From Heracleum sosnowskyi (lineage: Eukaryota > Streptophyta > Magnoliopsida > Apiales > Apiaceae): a stretch of DNA of 64,000 nt. Below are positions 1 through 11,128 of the stretch, piece by piece (within the stretch, counting starts at the first letter, position 1; each line of letters starts with the position of its first letter). A program made the translations under genes and the position numbers. Below the pieces are notes generated by a model. It was given only the letters and a program-made list of their open reading frames with translations, was not told the DNA's origin and did not search any database. The stretch spans positions 80,967,910-81,031,909 of the forward strand of contig CM061237.1 of assembly GCA_030848705.1 (NCBI GenBank), read 5' to 3'.

Positions 1-135
1 TTGACAGCAGCTTTGGCTTCATTCTTGACAGAACCTTCCTTGACAGCACCTTTGTCGACAGTATCTTCTTTGACAGCATCTTCTTTGACAGTTTCCTTGT
101 CGACAGTACCTTTGGTGACAGCATCTTTTTCTGCA
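1..135 (-). repeat. Coding repeat of CTGTC-containing units in ORF3 (C)
   Basis: Eight GACAG pentamers, mostly spaced 15 bases apart, encode DAV/DTV/GTV/ETV-type pentads (for example KEDAVKEDTVDKGAV). The nucleotide motif is in constant codon phase (NNT-RCT-GTC), so DNA and protein periodicity coincide. Confidence 0.8.
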
Positions 136-347
136 TTTATGCAGTCAATAGCACATCTAAGAATGCTTGCCTCCAAAGCTTCCAGTATTCTTGACTCCTC
201 TTCATCTGTTGCACCAGCATCTTTCTTTTTCTGGCTAGGAGTTTCTTCATTGCCTTCATTCTGAGATTGAATACCAGTATTCCCAGAATTACTTCCACCA
301 GCATTTCCAGCATTTCCAGAAGCTTCACCACCTCCATCCTCACCATC

Positions 348-350
<3 letters not shown>

Positions 351-382
<32 letters not shown>
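351..382. repeat. (ATC)n microsatellite encoding an Asp run
   Basis: About 10.5 ATC units, read on the minus strand as GAT codons within ORF3 of element C. Length changes by multiples of three would keep the frame. Confidence 0.9.
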
Positions 383-3300
383 GAGGAGGAATGTCATAGA
401 GACAGCTCCCACCTTGATCATTTCTTTTGGCATTGGCTCTAGTGATTAGCTCCTTCATTCTAGCTCCCAGTGCCTTGTCTCTCAACACCAGCATTTTGAA
501 GATCTCTTGAACAGCATAAACTCTTCCTGGATTGGCATTTGAACTGAGTATTCCATCTAACACTTTCAGAATTGACTTGGTTTCCATTCTGGATGTGCCA
601 ACCAAATTCATGAAGCTGTTTCTTCTTGTGCCATCCTTAGTTACAGATCTATAGAAAACACTTGGTGGATTTGTGTAGACTTCAGGTAGCTTTTGTGTGA
701 GCAGGTTCTGGATTTGCATATCCAATATTTCATTGAATGGTGTTTGAGTTGCCCTGATCTTTCCCTTCAAAGCACACAACACCTTTGCTGGCAGACTCTG
801 CAATAACTGCATTGTGATGAAATAAGATATGCCAGAAGTGAGATAAATACTTACAGCCCATCTTTTCTCATCATTCACCATTACACTGACACTAGTGATT
901 TGATCCTTTAACAGTTTTGTGGTGTTGGTTGGACGGTTGCTTGGAGCATTCATTGCTTCTTCCACCAAACTGCTAAATTCACTGTCATGATTGTGTAATG
1001 TGCTCTCCCTGTAATCCACCATTAGAGTATTGGCTTCTTCGTGATCATACTCAGTACCATTGGACCAAGTATTTCCTTTATGGATGGATTCAGGCAGTTT
1101 CCCTTTACCTTTCCCAAGTTTGTTTTGTTCCTCCATTTCTCTCCATTTCTTCTGTAGAGCAGTTTCTTGAGTTTCTGGAGTTGGCTCTCTAATTACCACA
1201 GGAGGTAGAATTGGATGTCTAGATGCAGGTCTTCTTTGCAATGCATCTTGAGTTGCCTTAGACATCAACACTCTTTCTCCATCCAAGTCAACTTCAACAA
1301 GCTCTTCAGCTTTATCCTTTGGTTGTCCACTGCTTGGTTTGACTTGCTCCCCCTTTGACATTGCTTTCCTTTTATCTCCCCCTTTGGTCTTCACAGTTAC
1401 TGGCTCCCCCTGAGTTCCACCTGATTCCTGAATAGGCAATGATTCTGATCTTGCTACCTTCTCCCCCTTAGTTGAGTTGGCAGCTACTAGGTCAGTAAGG
1501 AACTGGATAGAGAGCTGAGTAGCAGCAAAACCATCAACCACCAGTTGAGAGAGAGAGTCCATCTTGGAGTTTAATGTAGCACACTGTCCTTCCAGAGCTG
1601 CAATCCTGTGACCATAAGTAGCAGAGGGGCCACCATACCTTAACCTTCTTGGAGGGGAAGGAAAAGAAAGGGGCTTGGAGGCTATGGGGGTTCTCACACT
1701 CTCAGGGTGTTTTTGAGTGATCTCATCACCCCTCACAGATTGACTCTCAAGGCCTAATGCCTGAACAGTGTGGGCTCCCTCAATATCTCTCTGGACATGC
1801 TCAAGTCCCTCTCCTTTTGCCAGCTCATTTGGCTGCCTCTCATTTTTATGCTCACCTCTCTTTTCTTTTATCTCTCTTTTCTTTTGCACACCCTCACTCA
1901 ACCTAGATGCATGGGTATGAGCAGTACTAACATGCATGGAAGGAGTAGATTTAGAATGTACCTTTAAGAGTTTGGCAAGAGGTAGATCATCATCAGAGGC
2001 ATCCTCAATGATCACAGCATCAAAATCAGGATGAGGGGACTGGACAGCATTTGTGGCAGGAATGTTACTGTCAGTTGGAGTCTGGACAGCAGGTTCTGGC
2101 ATGACAGCAACTTTGGAAGGTGGAGTGACAGTAGGTTCTGTAGTGACAGTATCTTTCTCTTCACCCATGACAGCAGCTGTGTCCAGGACAGCAACATTGC
2201 CAGTGTCTTTGACAGCAACAGAGGCTGTGACAGCATCTTCCTGAAGGTAAGATGCTCCTTGGAGTTCAGACAAAGTGTTGGCTGTTTCATTTTCTGACAA
2301 AATACCACTTTGCCCTAGCTCAGTGTTTGGAGGAGTGGTGTCCATCTCACTTTGAGAAATGGGTTCTTGTGGACCACTAGATGGGGGCTCATCCATGATT
2401 GGAGATGGATGATCAAAACCTGAAGGGTTGGGACTGTCCCCTTCTCTAGGTTGTGGAGAAGAAACAAAAGAATGTGTAGGGAAGGAAGAAGGTGAAAGTG
2501 TAGCAGAGAGTGGGGGCTGATTCACAGATGAAACATGTGAACCATCAATAGGAATAGAGAAATCCTCACTGTGTGTTTCTTCAAGTGGGGGTATCTCAGG
2601 TTGTTAACCGTGAGTTTGTGCAGACTCTGTACAGGGTGCCTTGGGAGACATGCCAATTTCAATAGATGCACCTTGTTGAGAAGGCACATCTAGGGAGGTG
2701 TTTGAATCCCTTTCAGTAACTACAGTTTGTTGAGAAACTGCAGCTTGGCTAACAGTGGTTTTGGTCCTCCTAGCTCTCTTCTTCTTAGGCTCAGGGGGAA
2801 CCACTGGAGGTTCTGTTTGATTACCTTCCTTATTTGCTGCACTAGGTGCAGGGTCTCCCTCTTGACTAACAGAGCTACCACCAACATCAGCTTCTAAGGG
2901 TCTTTTTCTGGATTCTTGCAAGGCTTCTCTTTGGGCTTTGGTAAGTCTAGAGGGCCTAGGCTGAGTGTATGGTGTGGAATGTGGGTTAACTGAATTTGGG
3001 TCTAATTCAGTTTCATTCACAAGAGTAAAGGAATCATAACCAGAAGGTAATGGATAATCAAGGTTGGACACTTGATCAACCATGTGCTGAGTAAAACAAA
3101 GTGGAATATGTGCATTGAGATCCTGTGATGATAACAGTGTGTGTGTGTGTTCTTTTTCAAGACTAAGCAAGCCTCTAAATGAGGGGCAGTATCATTAAAA
3201 TCACAGAATGAATTAATGCACATCATAAGAAAGCGAGGGTAGATTGATACCTTCTTACCTATGGCAGCTGTGAGGTGTGCCATGAGGAGAGCTCCAACAT

Positions 3301-4094
3301 TCACCTTGTATCCATGGACAAGAGAATGTGTCAGTTTCTTGATGTAGGAGGGTATTCCATTCCAGCCTGTGGACTTGGTAGAGAACACCTTGACCATTAC
3401 ATCAAGTATCATGCTCCACTCCTTTCTCAGATGCTTCCTATCCATTTCACCAGTTGGATACCATTTGGTAGTCCCCTCTTCGAGAATAGGGCCTGCATAC
3501 CCAATCTTCAAGAAGAGCTTCTTGAGAGTGTCATCATTGGCAAGTTCAGTAAATCTCTGTCCTGCTTCAAGTGTAATACCAAGAGCAGTGTTGATGACCT
3601 CAGCTGTAAGAATGTAGTGTTGCCCAGAGATTTTGAATTGAATACCCGGGTTCTCACCCTCAATTTGAGCAACAGCAGTTCGCCAAAACGCCTCAAGTCT
3701 GTCTAAGTCAAGAATGGGGGTTGAGGTAATGGCAGAACCGAGATAGGACTTGTTCAAGAAAAACACGAGTCCTTTGAAACCTTCACCAGCATCATTTGGG
3801 GAAAAGATACCAGCAAAGTTTGTTTGAGAGAGAGTCTGTTTGGGTGCCATGGAGATTTCAAGAAAAGAAGAAAGTAAGAAAGTTGCTTTTTGCCCGAAGA
3901 AAGGTATTTTGCCTTGAGTTTGATGAGAACGAGAAAGATATGTCTGAGTAACTGGGGGATAAATAGAGGTATCTCAAACGTTTTGTGCATAAAAAGTGGA
4001 TTTCAAGAACGTGTCTTAACCCACTCTTAAACACGTGAGTTACTGCCTGTTATTCACTGACCAACGTGGGATAAATATCCAATTTCAACGGTCC

Positions 4095-4340
4095 ACTATT
4101 GGTGACAGTAACCTGTGCGCTAGAAACAATCTGTCAGTAATAAGAGGTGGTGACAGTAGGTTTTGCGCGACAGCAACTATTGCGCAAAAACTTGCTGTCA
4201 CCGTTAAGCATATGAATGACAGTATCCTTTACAAGTCTTGACAGAAAGTCTTTCCCTGCTGTCAAGAAGGTTGCTGTCAAGAAACACACGACAGTATCCT
4301 TCTTAACGACAGTAACTTCGATTAGGAATTGGTTCTGTCA
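4095..4340. repeat. Cluster of GACAGTA/TACTGTC motifs (C spacer)
   Basis: About 12 GACAG/CTGTC pentamers lie in some 240 bp, on both strands, often as TGACAGTA, GACAGTATCC or GCTGTCAAG. Chance expectation is about 0.5. It lies upstream of ORF3 on the element's strand and is non-coding. Confidence 0.75.
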
Positions 4341-4528
4341 TGAACTTATTAGAATGCTTGATTCATACACTTAACTTAATATTGACAAATTATGGATTTA
4401 GCAATGTAATCTTATGAAAACAGATATTAAGCAATTAACACAGACAAATCATAAACTCAATAACCACAAAGACAAGAACTTTTATTATTATTATTAATAA
4501 AATCATTCAGAATAGAACATTGAGTACA

Positions 4529-4789
4529 TCATTTCATGATTTTATTAACTAGTTCTAAAAGCTCTGCCCTAGCCTCTTCTTCAGTGCGACCTTCTTCCTT
4601 GAGAAGTGCCTGAAGCATCTTCTCTTCTTCCTGAGCCTTGGCCTCCTCTTCCTTAGCCTTGGCCTCCTTTTCCTCGTCTATCTCATCCAAGGCGTCCAAC
4701 AGTATCTCAAAGAGCTCATCAATCTCTTCACTGTCAGGTTCACTGTCACACTTCTTTAGACCAACTTCAATTCCTAGTTTGTTTTCCAT
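4529..4789 (-). CDS. Small acidic coiled-coil ORF between pol and ORF3 (C)
   Basis: An 86-codon ORF with its own ATG, placed between pol and ORF3 on the element's coding strand. The product is very acidic and predicted helical: an N-terminal part rich in Asp/Glu (DSEEIDELFEILLDALDE), then Lys/Glu/Ala heptad-like sequence (EAKAKEEEAKAQEEEK) and a Leu-rich tail. I recognise no domain. Neither B (1.4-kb spacer without such an ORF) nor D (179-bp spacer) has it. It may be an accessory gene of the C/E family, a captured host fragment or chance; the clean start, position and strand favour a real ORF. Confidence 0.45.
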   Translation of the reverse strand: MENKLGIEVGLKKCDSEPDSEEIDELFEILLDALDEIDEEKEAKAKEEEAKAQEEEKMLQALLKEEGRTEEEARAELLELVNKIMK

Positions 4790-5195
4790 TATTTACTTTA
4801 AAACTGAGAGCAGACTGGTGAAACCTAAGGTTAATTTATAGGCAAAACCGTCTAAGGATTAAAGTCTAATGGTCAACAGTTAGAGTACCCATACAACTAC
4901 CACAAAAGTAATTAATGGTCATGTCCTCCTTTAATCCTACAGATTAATGCAAAAGGGTGTGAAAGTCCAATGGAACAGATTTTTATCTCTCAAACTTAAC
5001 AGGTAACCACATTAAAGTCATACACGGTTTAAAAGTATGAGACTGGCACAAAATACTGACATGAAAAGTCAAATCAACACATGCTGTCACATAACAGACA
5101 TAAACCAAGTAGACAGTAACTTCTCTTGACAACAGGTTTGAAGTTGCTGTCATGAGCTTCAATAGAGAATTTGGAAATATAGAAAACTGAGTAAA
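4790..5195. other. Non-coding spacer between pol and the small ORF (C)
   Basis: No credible ORF. Near 5085-5160 there is another group of GACAG/CTGTC motifs. It probably carries leader sequence for the downstream ORFs. Confidence 0.5.
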
Positions 5196-8100
5196 TCAAC
5201 ATACCAGGTTCAGCATTCCCAATTCACTTACCAACCTGTTGAAGGTTGCTTCATCCGATGGCTTAGTAAAGATGTCAGCAAGTTGCTTGTCAGTTGGGAC
5301 ATAGATCAGCTTCACAGTTCCTTGTTCAACATGCTCTCTGATAAAGTGATGTCTTATATCAATGTGCTTTGTCCTAGAGTGTTGAACTGGATTGTCTGAA
5401 ATAGCTATGGCACTAGTGTTGTCACAGTAGATAGGAATTTCTCTCAACACTAGACCATAATCCAGAAGTTGATTCTTCATCCATAGAATTTGTGCACAGC
5501 AACTGCCTGCAGCAATATACTCAGCTTCTGCAGTTGAGGTAGAAACTGAATGTTGCTTCTTGCTAAACCATGAGACCAATCTTTCACCAAGAAATTGACA
5601 GCTACCAGTAGTACTCTTTCTGTCAATCTTGCATCCAGCATAGTCTGAGTCTGAGTAGCCAATTAGATCAAATCCAGTGTTCTTGGGATACCAAAGACCT
5701 AGGTTAGGAGTGCCTTTTAGGTATCTAAAGATTCTCTTGATGGCTACTAAGTGAGACTCCTTTGGATCACTTTGAAACTTTGCACAGAGACATGTAGCAA
5801 ACATGATGTCAGGTCTGCTAGCAGTTAAGTATAGAAGAGATCCTACCATGCCTCTATAGGTGCTTGAGTCAATTTTCTTCCCTTTAGGATCAAGATCCAG
5901 ACTGGTTGAGGTGGACATTGGTGTCTTTGCAGGTGATGAATCTTCCAAGTTGAACTTTCTGAGAAGTTCCTTGATGTATTTAGCTTGACAAATGAAGATT
6001 CCATCAGATTGTTGAAGAATTTGCAATCCCAGAAAGAATGACAATTCTCCCATCATACTCATCTCATATTTGTTACTCATGAGAGAGGAAAACTTCTCAC
6101 ACAGTTTCTCATTTGTAGAACCAAAAATGATATCATCCACATAGATTTGTACCAGAATGATGTCCTTGCCATGGTGTTTGTAGAAAAGTGTCTTGTCCAC
6201 AACTCCTCTAGTAAACTGATTGTCCAAGAGAAAAGTGGAAAGTGTGTCATACCAAGCCCTGGGTGCCTGCTTTAGTCCATACAAAGCTTTGAAAAGTTTG
6301 TATACAAAGTCATACACTTCAGCATCCTCAAACCCTGGTGGCTGTTCAACATACACTTCTTCTTCCAACTCTCCATTTAGGAAGGCACTTTTGACATCCA
6401 TCTGAAATACTTTGAAGTTGCAGTGTGCAGCATAGGCTAGAAAGATTCTTATAGCTTCAAGTCTTGCAAAAGGTGTAAATGTCTCATCATAATCTATTCC
6501 CTCCTGTTGACAGTAACCCTTAGCCACTAGCCTTGATTTGTTTCTTGTCACTGATCCATTTTCATCAAGCTTGTTTCTGAAAACCCATTTGGTCTCAATG
6601 ACTGACTTTCCCTTAGGTCTTGGAACCAGCTTCCATACATTGTTCCTTTCAAACTGATTTAGCTCTTCTTGCATGGCTATCACCCAGTCAGAATCCAACA
6701 ATGCTTCATCAGTTGTCTTGGGTTCCATTTGAGACAGAAAGCATGAAAACATGCTGTCAGCAGAGACTTTGTTCCTTGTCCTCACTCCAGAATTAGGGTC
6801 ACCAATGATGTGGTCACTTGAGTGATCCTTGTTCCACTTGGTGATTCTGGGCAAGCTACTTGACTGTACAGGAACATTTGCTTCAGTTTGTTGAGTTGAA
6901 TGATCACCAATCCCATTGTCTTCACCATGTTCTTCATTGTCTCCAGAGTCACCACTGTTATGAATGTTAGAGGTTATGGTCTGTGATTGAGCTGGAGTTT
7001 GGTTGACAGTAGTGATATTGACAGCATCTTTATCAACTTCAACAATTTGAGTGAAGCTAGGTTCTTCATCCACAATCTCCTCAGCTTCCAAGTATCCTTG
7101 ATTCTCAAATCTGAATGTCTGCATCTTTCCTTCTTCATGCAGTCCTGGAAACTTGGTTTCATCAAATGTGACATTAACACTTTCTTCAATAATCCTGTGT
7201 TCCATAACATAAACTCTGTAGGTAGTCCTTTCTGTGCTGTAACCCATGAATAGTCCTTCAAAAGCCTTGGTGTCAAATTTTCCTTTCTTCTCATGCTTAT
7301 CCTTCATCATAAAGCATTTGCTCCCAAACACATGAAAATATTTGACAGTAGGTTTCTTTCCAGTTAACAGACAGTAAGGTGTACTTGCATGAGTTTTGTT
7401 GATCATGGTTCTGTTCTGAGTATAACAGGCTGTGTTGATAGCTTCAGCCCAGAAATATGTTGGCAGTTTGGCATCATGTAACATAGTTCTAGCTGCTTCA
7501 ATGAGAGTCCTGTTCTTTCTTTCTACAACTCCATTCTGCTGTGGAGTTCTTGTAGCAGAGAATTGTTGTACAATTCCTTCATCTTTACAGAAATTTCCAA
7601 GAGTGGCATTTCTGAATTCTGTACCATTGTCACTCCTCAAGATTTGAACTTTTGAGTTTGGAGTTCTATCAAGAACTCTGACTTGATCAATAATCACTTG
7701 AGCAGCTTCATCTTTGGATTCAAGAAACTTCACCCAAGTGTACCTTGAGTAATCATCCACCATTACTAAGGCATATCTCTTCTTGGCCATTGATGGTACA
7801 TTGACTGGTCCAAAGAGATCCATGTGAATCCACTTGAGTGCTTCTATGTTGGTGTTCATTTGCTTAGACTTGTGCACAGCTCTTCTCAGTTTGCCCATTT
7901 GACAATCTTCACACAGTCCTTCTTGACAGAATTCCTGTTGGGGCAAACCTCTCACTAACTCCTTCTTCATCAGAATATTCATTGTCTTGAAGTTGAGATG
8001 TGAGAGCTTCTTGTGCCAAAGCATACTGTCACCAACAGTTGCTTTACTGTAAAAACAATAAACCTTATCCTTCTTTGTTGAATTTAAGTCAGCAACAAAC

Positions 8101-8444
8101 AAGCTTCCTTTTCTAACCCCTTTTAGAGAGAGGCTACTATCCTTCTTGTGATAGATGTTACACAGCATCATATCAAAATCAACCTTGAATCCCCTGTCAC
8201 TGAATTGGCTGACACTGAGTAGATTGTGCTTCAATCCATCCATAAGAGCAATATCTTCAATGACAACATTTCCAATTTCCAGACAGCCATATCCCACTGT
8301 GTAACCCTTGATGTTGTCTCCAAAGGTTATGACTGGGCCAGCTTTCTCAACATAATGTGATAGCAGGGCTTTATCACCTGTCATGTGTCTTGAGCAGCCA
8401 CTGTCAATGATCCACATGACTTGATCTTTCTTCTTGCCCTGCAA
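5196..8444 (-). CDS. pol: Pol polyprotein of element C (PR-IN-RT-RH), intact
   Basis: This is a copia polyprotein with an open frame of about 1082 codons. In order: aspartic protease (IDSGCSRHMTG, near residue 12), GAG-pre-integrase HHCC zinc region (WHKKLSHLNF ... CEDCQMGK), integrase core with D (MDLFGPV, about 210), D (RSDNGTEF, about 270) and E (NGVVERKNRT, about 302), reverse transcriptase with YVDDI (about 768), and RNase H ending at FTKPSDEATFN. The frame is the same as the end of gag: the TAG at 8457-8459 is followed by four sense codons and TTG-CAG-GGC, so expression probably uses readthrough of UAG, or splicing at the CAG just upstream. No stop or frameshift is seen, in contrast to gag and ORF3 of the same element. 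Confidence 0.93.
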   Translation of the reverse strand: MQGKKKDQVMWIIDSGCSRHMTGDKALLSHYVEKAGPVITFGDNIKGYTVGYGCLEIGNVVIEDIALMDGLKHNLLSVSQFSDRGFKVDFDMMLCNIYHKKDSSLSLKGVRKGSLFVADLNSTKKDKVYCFYSKATVGDSMLWHKKLSHLNFKTMNILMKKELVRGLPQQEFCQEGLCEDCQMGKLRRAVHKSKQMNTNIEALKWIHMDLFGPVNVPSMAKKRYALVMVDDYSRYTWVKFLESKDEAAQVIIDQVRVLDRTPNSKVQILRSDNGTEFRNATLGNFCKDEGIVQQFSATRTPQQNGVVERKNRTLIEAARTMLHDAKLPTYFWAEAINTACYTQNRTMINKTHASTPYCLLTGKKPTVKYFHVFGSKCFMMKDKHEKKGKFDTKAFEGLFMGYSTERTTYRVYVMEHRIIEESVNVTFDETKFPGLHEEGKMQTFRFENQGYLEAEEIVDEEPSFTQIVEVDKDAVNITTVNQTPAQSQTITSNIHNSGDSGDNEEHGEDNGIGDHSTQQTEANVPVQSSSLPRITKWNKDHSSDHIIGDPNSGVRTRNKVSADSMFSCFLSQMEPKTTDEALLDSDWVIAMQEELNQFERNNVWKLVPRPKGKSVIETKWVFRNKLDENGSVTRNKSRLVAKGYCQQEGIDYDETFTPFARLEAIRIFLAYAAHCNFKVFQMDVKSAFLNGELEEEVYVEQPPGFEDAEVYDFVYKLFKALYGLKQAPRAWYDTLSTFLLDNQFTRGVVDKTLFYKHHGKDIILVQIYVDDIIFGSTNEKLCEKFSSLMSNKYEMSMMGELSFFLGLQILQQSDGIFICQAKYIKELLRKFNLEDSSPAKTPMSTSTSLDLDPKGKKIDSSTYRGMVGSLLYLTASRPDIMFATCLCAKFQSDPKESHLVAIKRIFRYLKGTPNLGLWYPKNTGFDLIGYSDSDYAGCKIDRKSTTGSCQFLGERLVSWFSKKQHSVSTSTAEAEYIAAGSCCAQILWMKNQLLDYGLVLREIPIYCDNTSAIAISDNPVQHSRTKHIDIRHHFIREHVEQGTVKLIYVPTDKQLADIFTKPSDEATFNRLVSELGMLNLVC

Positions 8445-8456
8445 AACAGAATGTGT

Positions 8457-11077
8457 CTAAGATGCATATGGTACCCAATCCTTGTTGGGTCCTGCAGTTT
8501 CAGTGTCTCCTGAGTTTCTTTCAGTCATAAAATCACAAGCATTGTCAGTAATCTCCTGTTTGACTTCTCTTTTCACCCACTTAGGTTTAGAATTGGACTT
8601 GGTCCTTTTCTTAGTGGATGGAGCCTTTTTTCTGTTGCCAGCAGGCTCAGAAGTCTCAACAGTGTTTATGTATGAACATTCTTTAGTAGTGAGAATAGGT
8701 AAGTTAAAGCATGTACTCATGGCAGTGATTTTGCATGGCATACATTCAATGTTATTACAGACACTCATAGTTCTATGCAAAAGGGGGGTTCTGTGTAAGT
8801 TACCATTGAGTTCAGTTGCATTGATCTTATTCTCAATTGGTTTCTTACAAACATGTGTTAAGTGATGAGTAGATCCACAGTTATTGCATAGTTTCCTAGA
8901 GGCACCTCCAACATTAGTGTATCCATTTCCTTTATTGACACCTACCTTTCCATTCCTATTCTTAGACTTGGGAGTTACTGGATTGACAGTATGTTCAGAA
9001 GTTGCTGTCGAACTTTCCTTGACAGTATCTTTTATTCCTACTGTCTTGACAGAAGGTTTTAAAGTTACTGTCTTGGAACCATTCTTGACAGTATCTTTGG
9101 AAGATTCTGTCTTGCCAATTGTGACAGCATCTTTTGACCTTACTGTCTGATTGCTTTGTAAGTTTACTGTCTTGGGGATTGTGACAGTATCCTTTCCATC
9201 CTTGAATGTGCTGTCAACACCTTCATCCTCATCAAGAATTTCTTGTTTGATGAGCATGGCTTCTTTATCAAACTCAATTTCTGCAGCTTTGAAAATAGGA
9301 GTTTTAACTTTCTTGAGAATGGTGGGTTTGACAGCAGCACTTCCAGGACAATCTTGAATCACAGTTTCCTTTCCAGGTCTTCTACCATAAGAAAAACCTA
9401 TACCAACTGACTGATTTTCTGTATGCTTATCATTGTAATCCTGAACTATCTTTGATGAGTTTTTATAAACCTTGATTTTAAATTCATTTTCAGCAATCTC
9501 ATTTCTCAGGTATTCCTCAACCTCTTTAGCACATTTCAATTCATTTTTAAGTTTAGCATTCTCCTGAGCTAAAGAGTCTAGTGAACTGGTTTTGAGAACA
9601 AGAGATTCATTTTCAGACTTTAGTGTTTCATTTAGCTTACTCAGCCTAGTGATCTCCTCATTAGCAGCAGATAAGCTAGTATAGACATTGAACATTTCAG
9701 CACTTAAGTCTTTAATGGTTTTCTTATACTCATCAGTGGACATATCAAGTAAGACAAGTGAAGGTACCTGACTTGAAGATGTTGATGTTACTTCATCAGT
9801 GCTAGCCATGAGAGCTAGGTTGACATATTCTTCTTCATCTTCATCATCAGACTCATCCCAACACTTTCCTTCAGAGCCACATAGGCTCTACCTTGATTCT
9901 TCTTAGAGTATCCACCAGTTCCTTTCTCAAATCTCTGAACCTGTTTGGGTCTTTTGCACTCAGTAGCAAAATGACCAGGTTCACCACAGTTGTAACACTT
10001 GAATTTAGATCTATCCACAAATCCAGTCTTGTATCCTCCTTTGAATGAGCTTCCCACAGCAGCCTTTGATTAGCTTCCCTTGGTGAACTTGGATGCTTGG
10101 CCTTGGGGCCTGAATGACCTATCCTTCTTGAACCTGAAGTTTTTGAACTTCTTGGCCATGTAAGCCATAGTAGGATTGTCCATGCTTTCTAGTTCCTCCA
10201 TTGTGTAGAAGTCTTCATCTTCCACATCCTTGAGCTGTAGTACTACTTTCTCATCATCTTCAACCACCTCTTCTATCTTCAAGGATTGTACAGGGGTTGG
10301 TTGTGTGATTTGAACTGCTTCACTAGGTTGTGTGATCCTTGGCACTTGTGCTACTAGGGCACTTGACATGTTAGCCATCTTGTTCCTTGTTCCACTTTGT
10401 ATGGCTCTCTTTTGAAAGAGTTCAAGTTCATAAGATTTCAGAATGCCATAAAGTGTCTCAAAGGTTATATTGTTGAGATCTCTTCCTTCTCGTATGGCTG
10501 TTGTCTTGTGTTCAAGATGATCAGGCAGTGTAAGCAAGAACTTGACATTTAATTCTTTTCTGTCATAGTACTTGCCATGTATCTGCAGTTCAGTTAAGAG
10601 CTTACTGAACCTTTCAAACATGGAAGTTAAGTCTTCACCAGGCTTGGCCATGAATGCCTCATATTGAGATATCAGTATTTGCCTTTGGTTTCCCTTAACT
10701 TCTTCACTTCCTTCACAAAGTAAGGCTAACCTGATCCACATCTCCTTGGCTGATGTGCAGCTTATCACACTTCCACACATGGCTTTATCCAACGTGAGAG
10801 AATCGAGCAAGATGAGTTGCAAGTGATCATCTAGCACCATTTTCTCCTTCTCAGGTTCCAAAATTTCTGAGGGATCTTTGGGAACCCAATGTGCAGGAAT
10901 GATCTCACCATTTACTGTTGTGGCTTCAATTTCCTTCCTTGGTATGAAAGGACCATTCTCGAGTATACCTGGGTATAGTGGATTCGCAACTTTGATAAAC
11001 AACAAGATCTTTCTTTTCCAAATGCTGTAGTTCTCTTTATCAAAAGCTGGGATCTTGATACTGTTTGATTTCTGCAT
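8457..11077 (-). pseudogene. gag: gag of element C, disrupted
   Basis: This is the capsid/nucleocapsid gene of a copia element. I start it at the ATG at 11077 (MQKSNSIKIPAFD), the position matching the gag starts of A, B and D; upstream in-frame sequence is LTR. A UBN2-like gag domain (YSIWKRKILLFIK, then an EMWIRLALLCEG region) leads to an in-frame TAA at 10070-10072. The frame then resumes with a CCHC zinc knuckle (CYNCGEPGHFATEC, near 9970). A one-base-class frameshift around 9880-9910 moves the reading into the 8457-9809 segment, which has coiled-coil-like sequence, a second knuckle (CNNCGSTHHLTHVC) and the end WVPYAS. The last segment carries many KDTV/KTV/DAV repeats encoded by a CTGTC motif. 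The final TAG at 8457-8459 is in frame with pol. Confidence 0.85.
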
Positions 11078-11114
11078 TGTCGTCGGGATCTCAGATATGT
11101 ATGTTAATCTGAAC

Positions 11115-11126
11115 GCTCTGATACCA
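11115..11126 (-). other. Primer-binding site of element C
   Basis: TGGTATCAGAGC on the minus strand, two bases beyond the LTR end. It is complementary to the 3' end of plant initiator tRNA-Met and primes minus-strand cDNA synthesis. Confidence 0.9.
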
Positions 11127-11128
11127 GT

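Larger units (their letters stand above)
1..3850 (-). pseudogene. ORF3 (SIRE third ORF) of element C, disrupted and partial
   Basis: The start is the ATG at 3850 (MAPKQTLSQTNFAG). The N-terminal domain (about 200 residues, including LRKEWSMILDVMVKVFSTK and YPRFLMMCINSF) matches the N-terminal domain of the third ORF in A, B and D. A frameshift lies between about 3130 and 3200; a (GT)7 tract at 3137-3150 is the obvious slippage site. The new frame encodes a basic, probably nuclear-localising stretch (EPKKKRARRTKT) and stops at a TAA (2604-2606). The same frame then stays open to position 1, over 860 codons, with many DAV/DTV repeats, a Ser/Pro-rich middle, an Asp run at 351-382 and a conserved C-terminal region. 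I see no signal peptide or membrane segment. The C-terminus is off the window. Confidence 0.8.

Noticed and set aside
1..449. Plus-strand ORFs rich in Ser/Thr and Ile runs
   Set aside because: Antisense to ORF3 of C; produced by its repeats and the ATC microsatellite.
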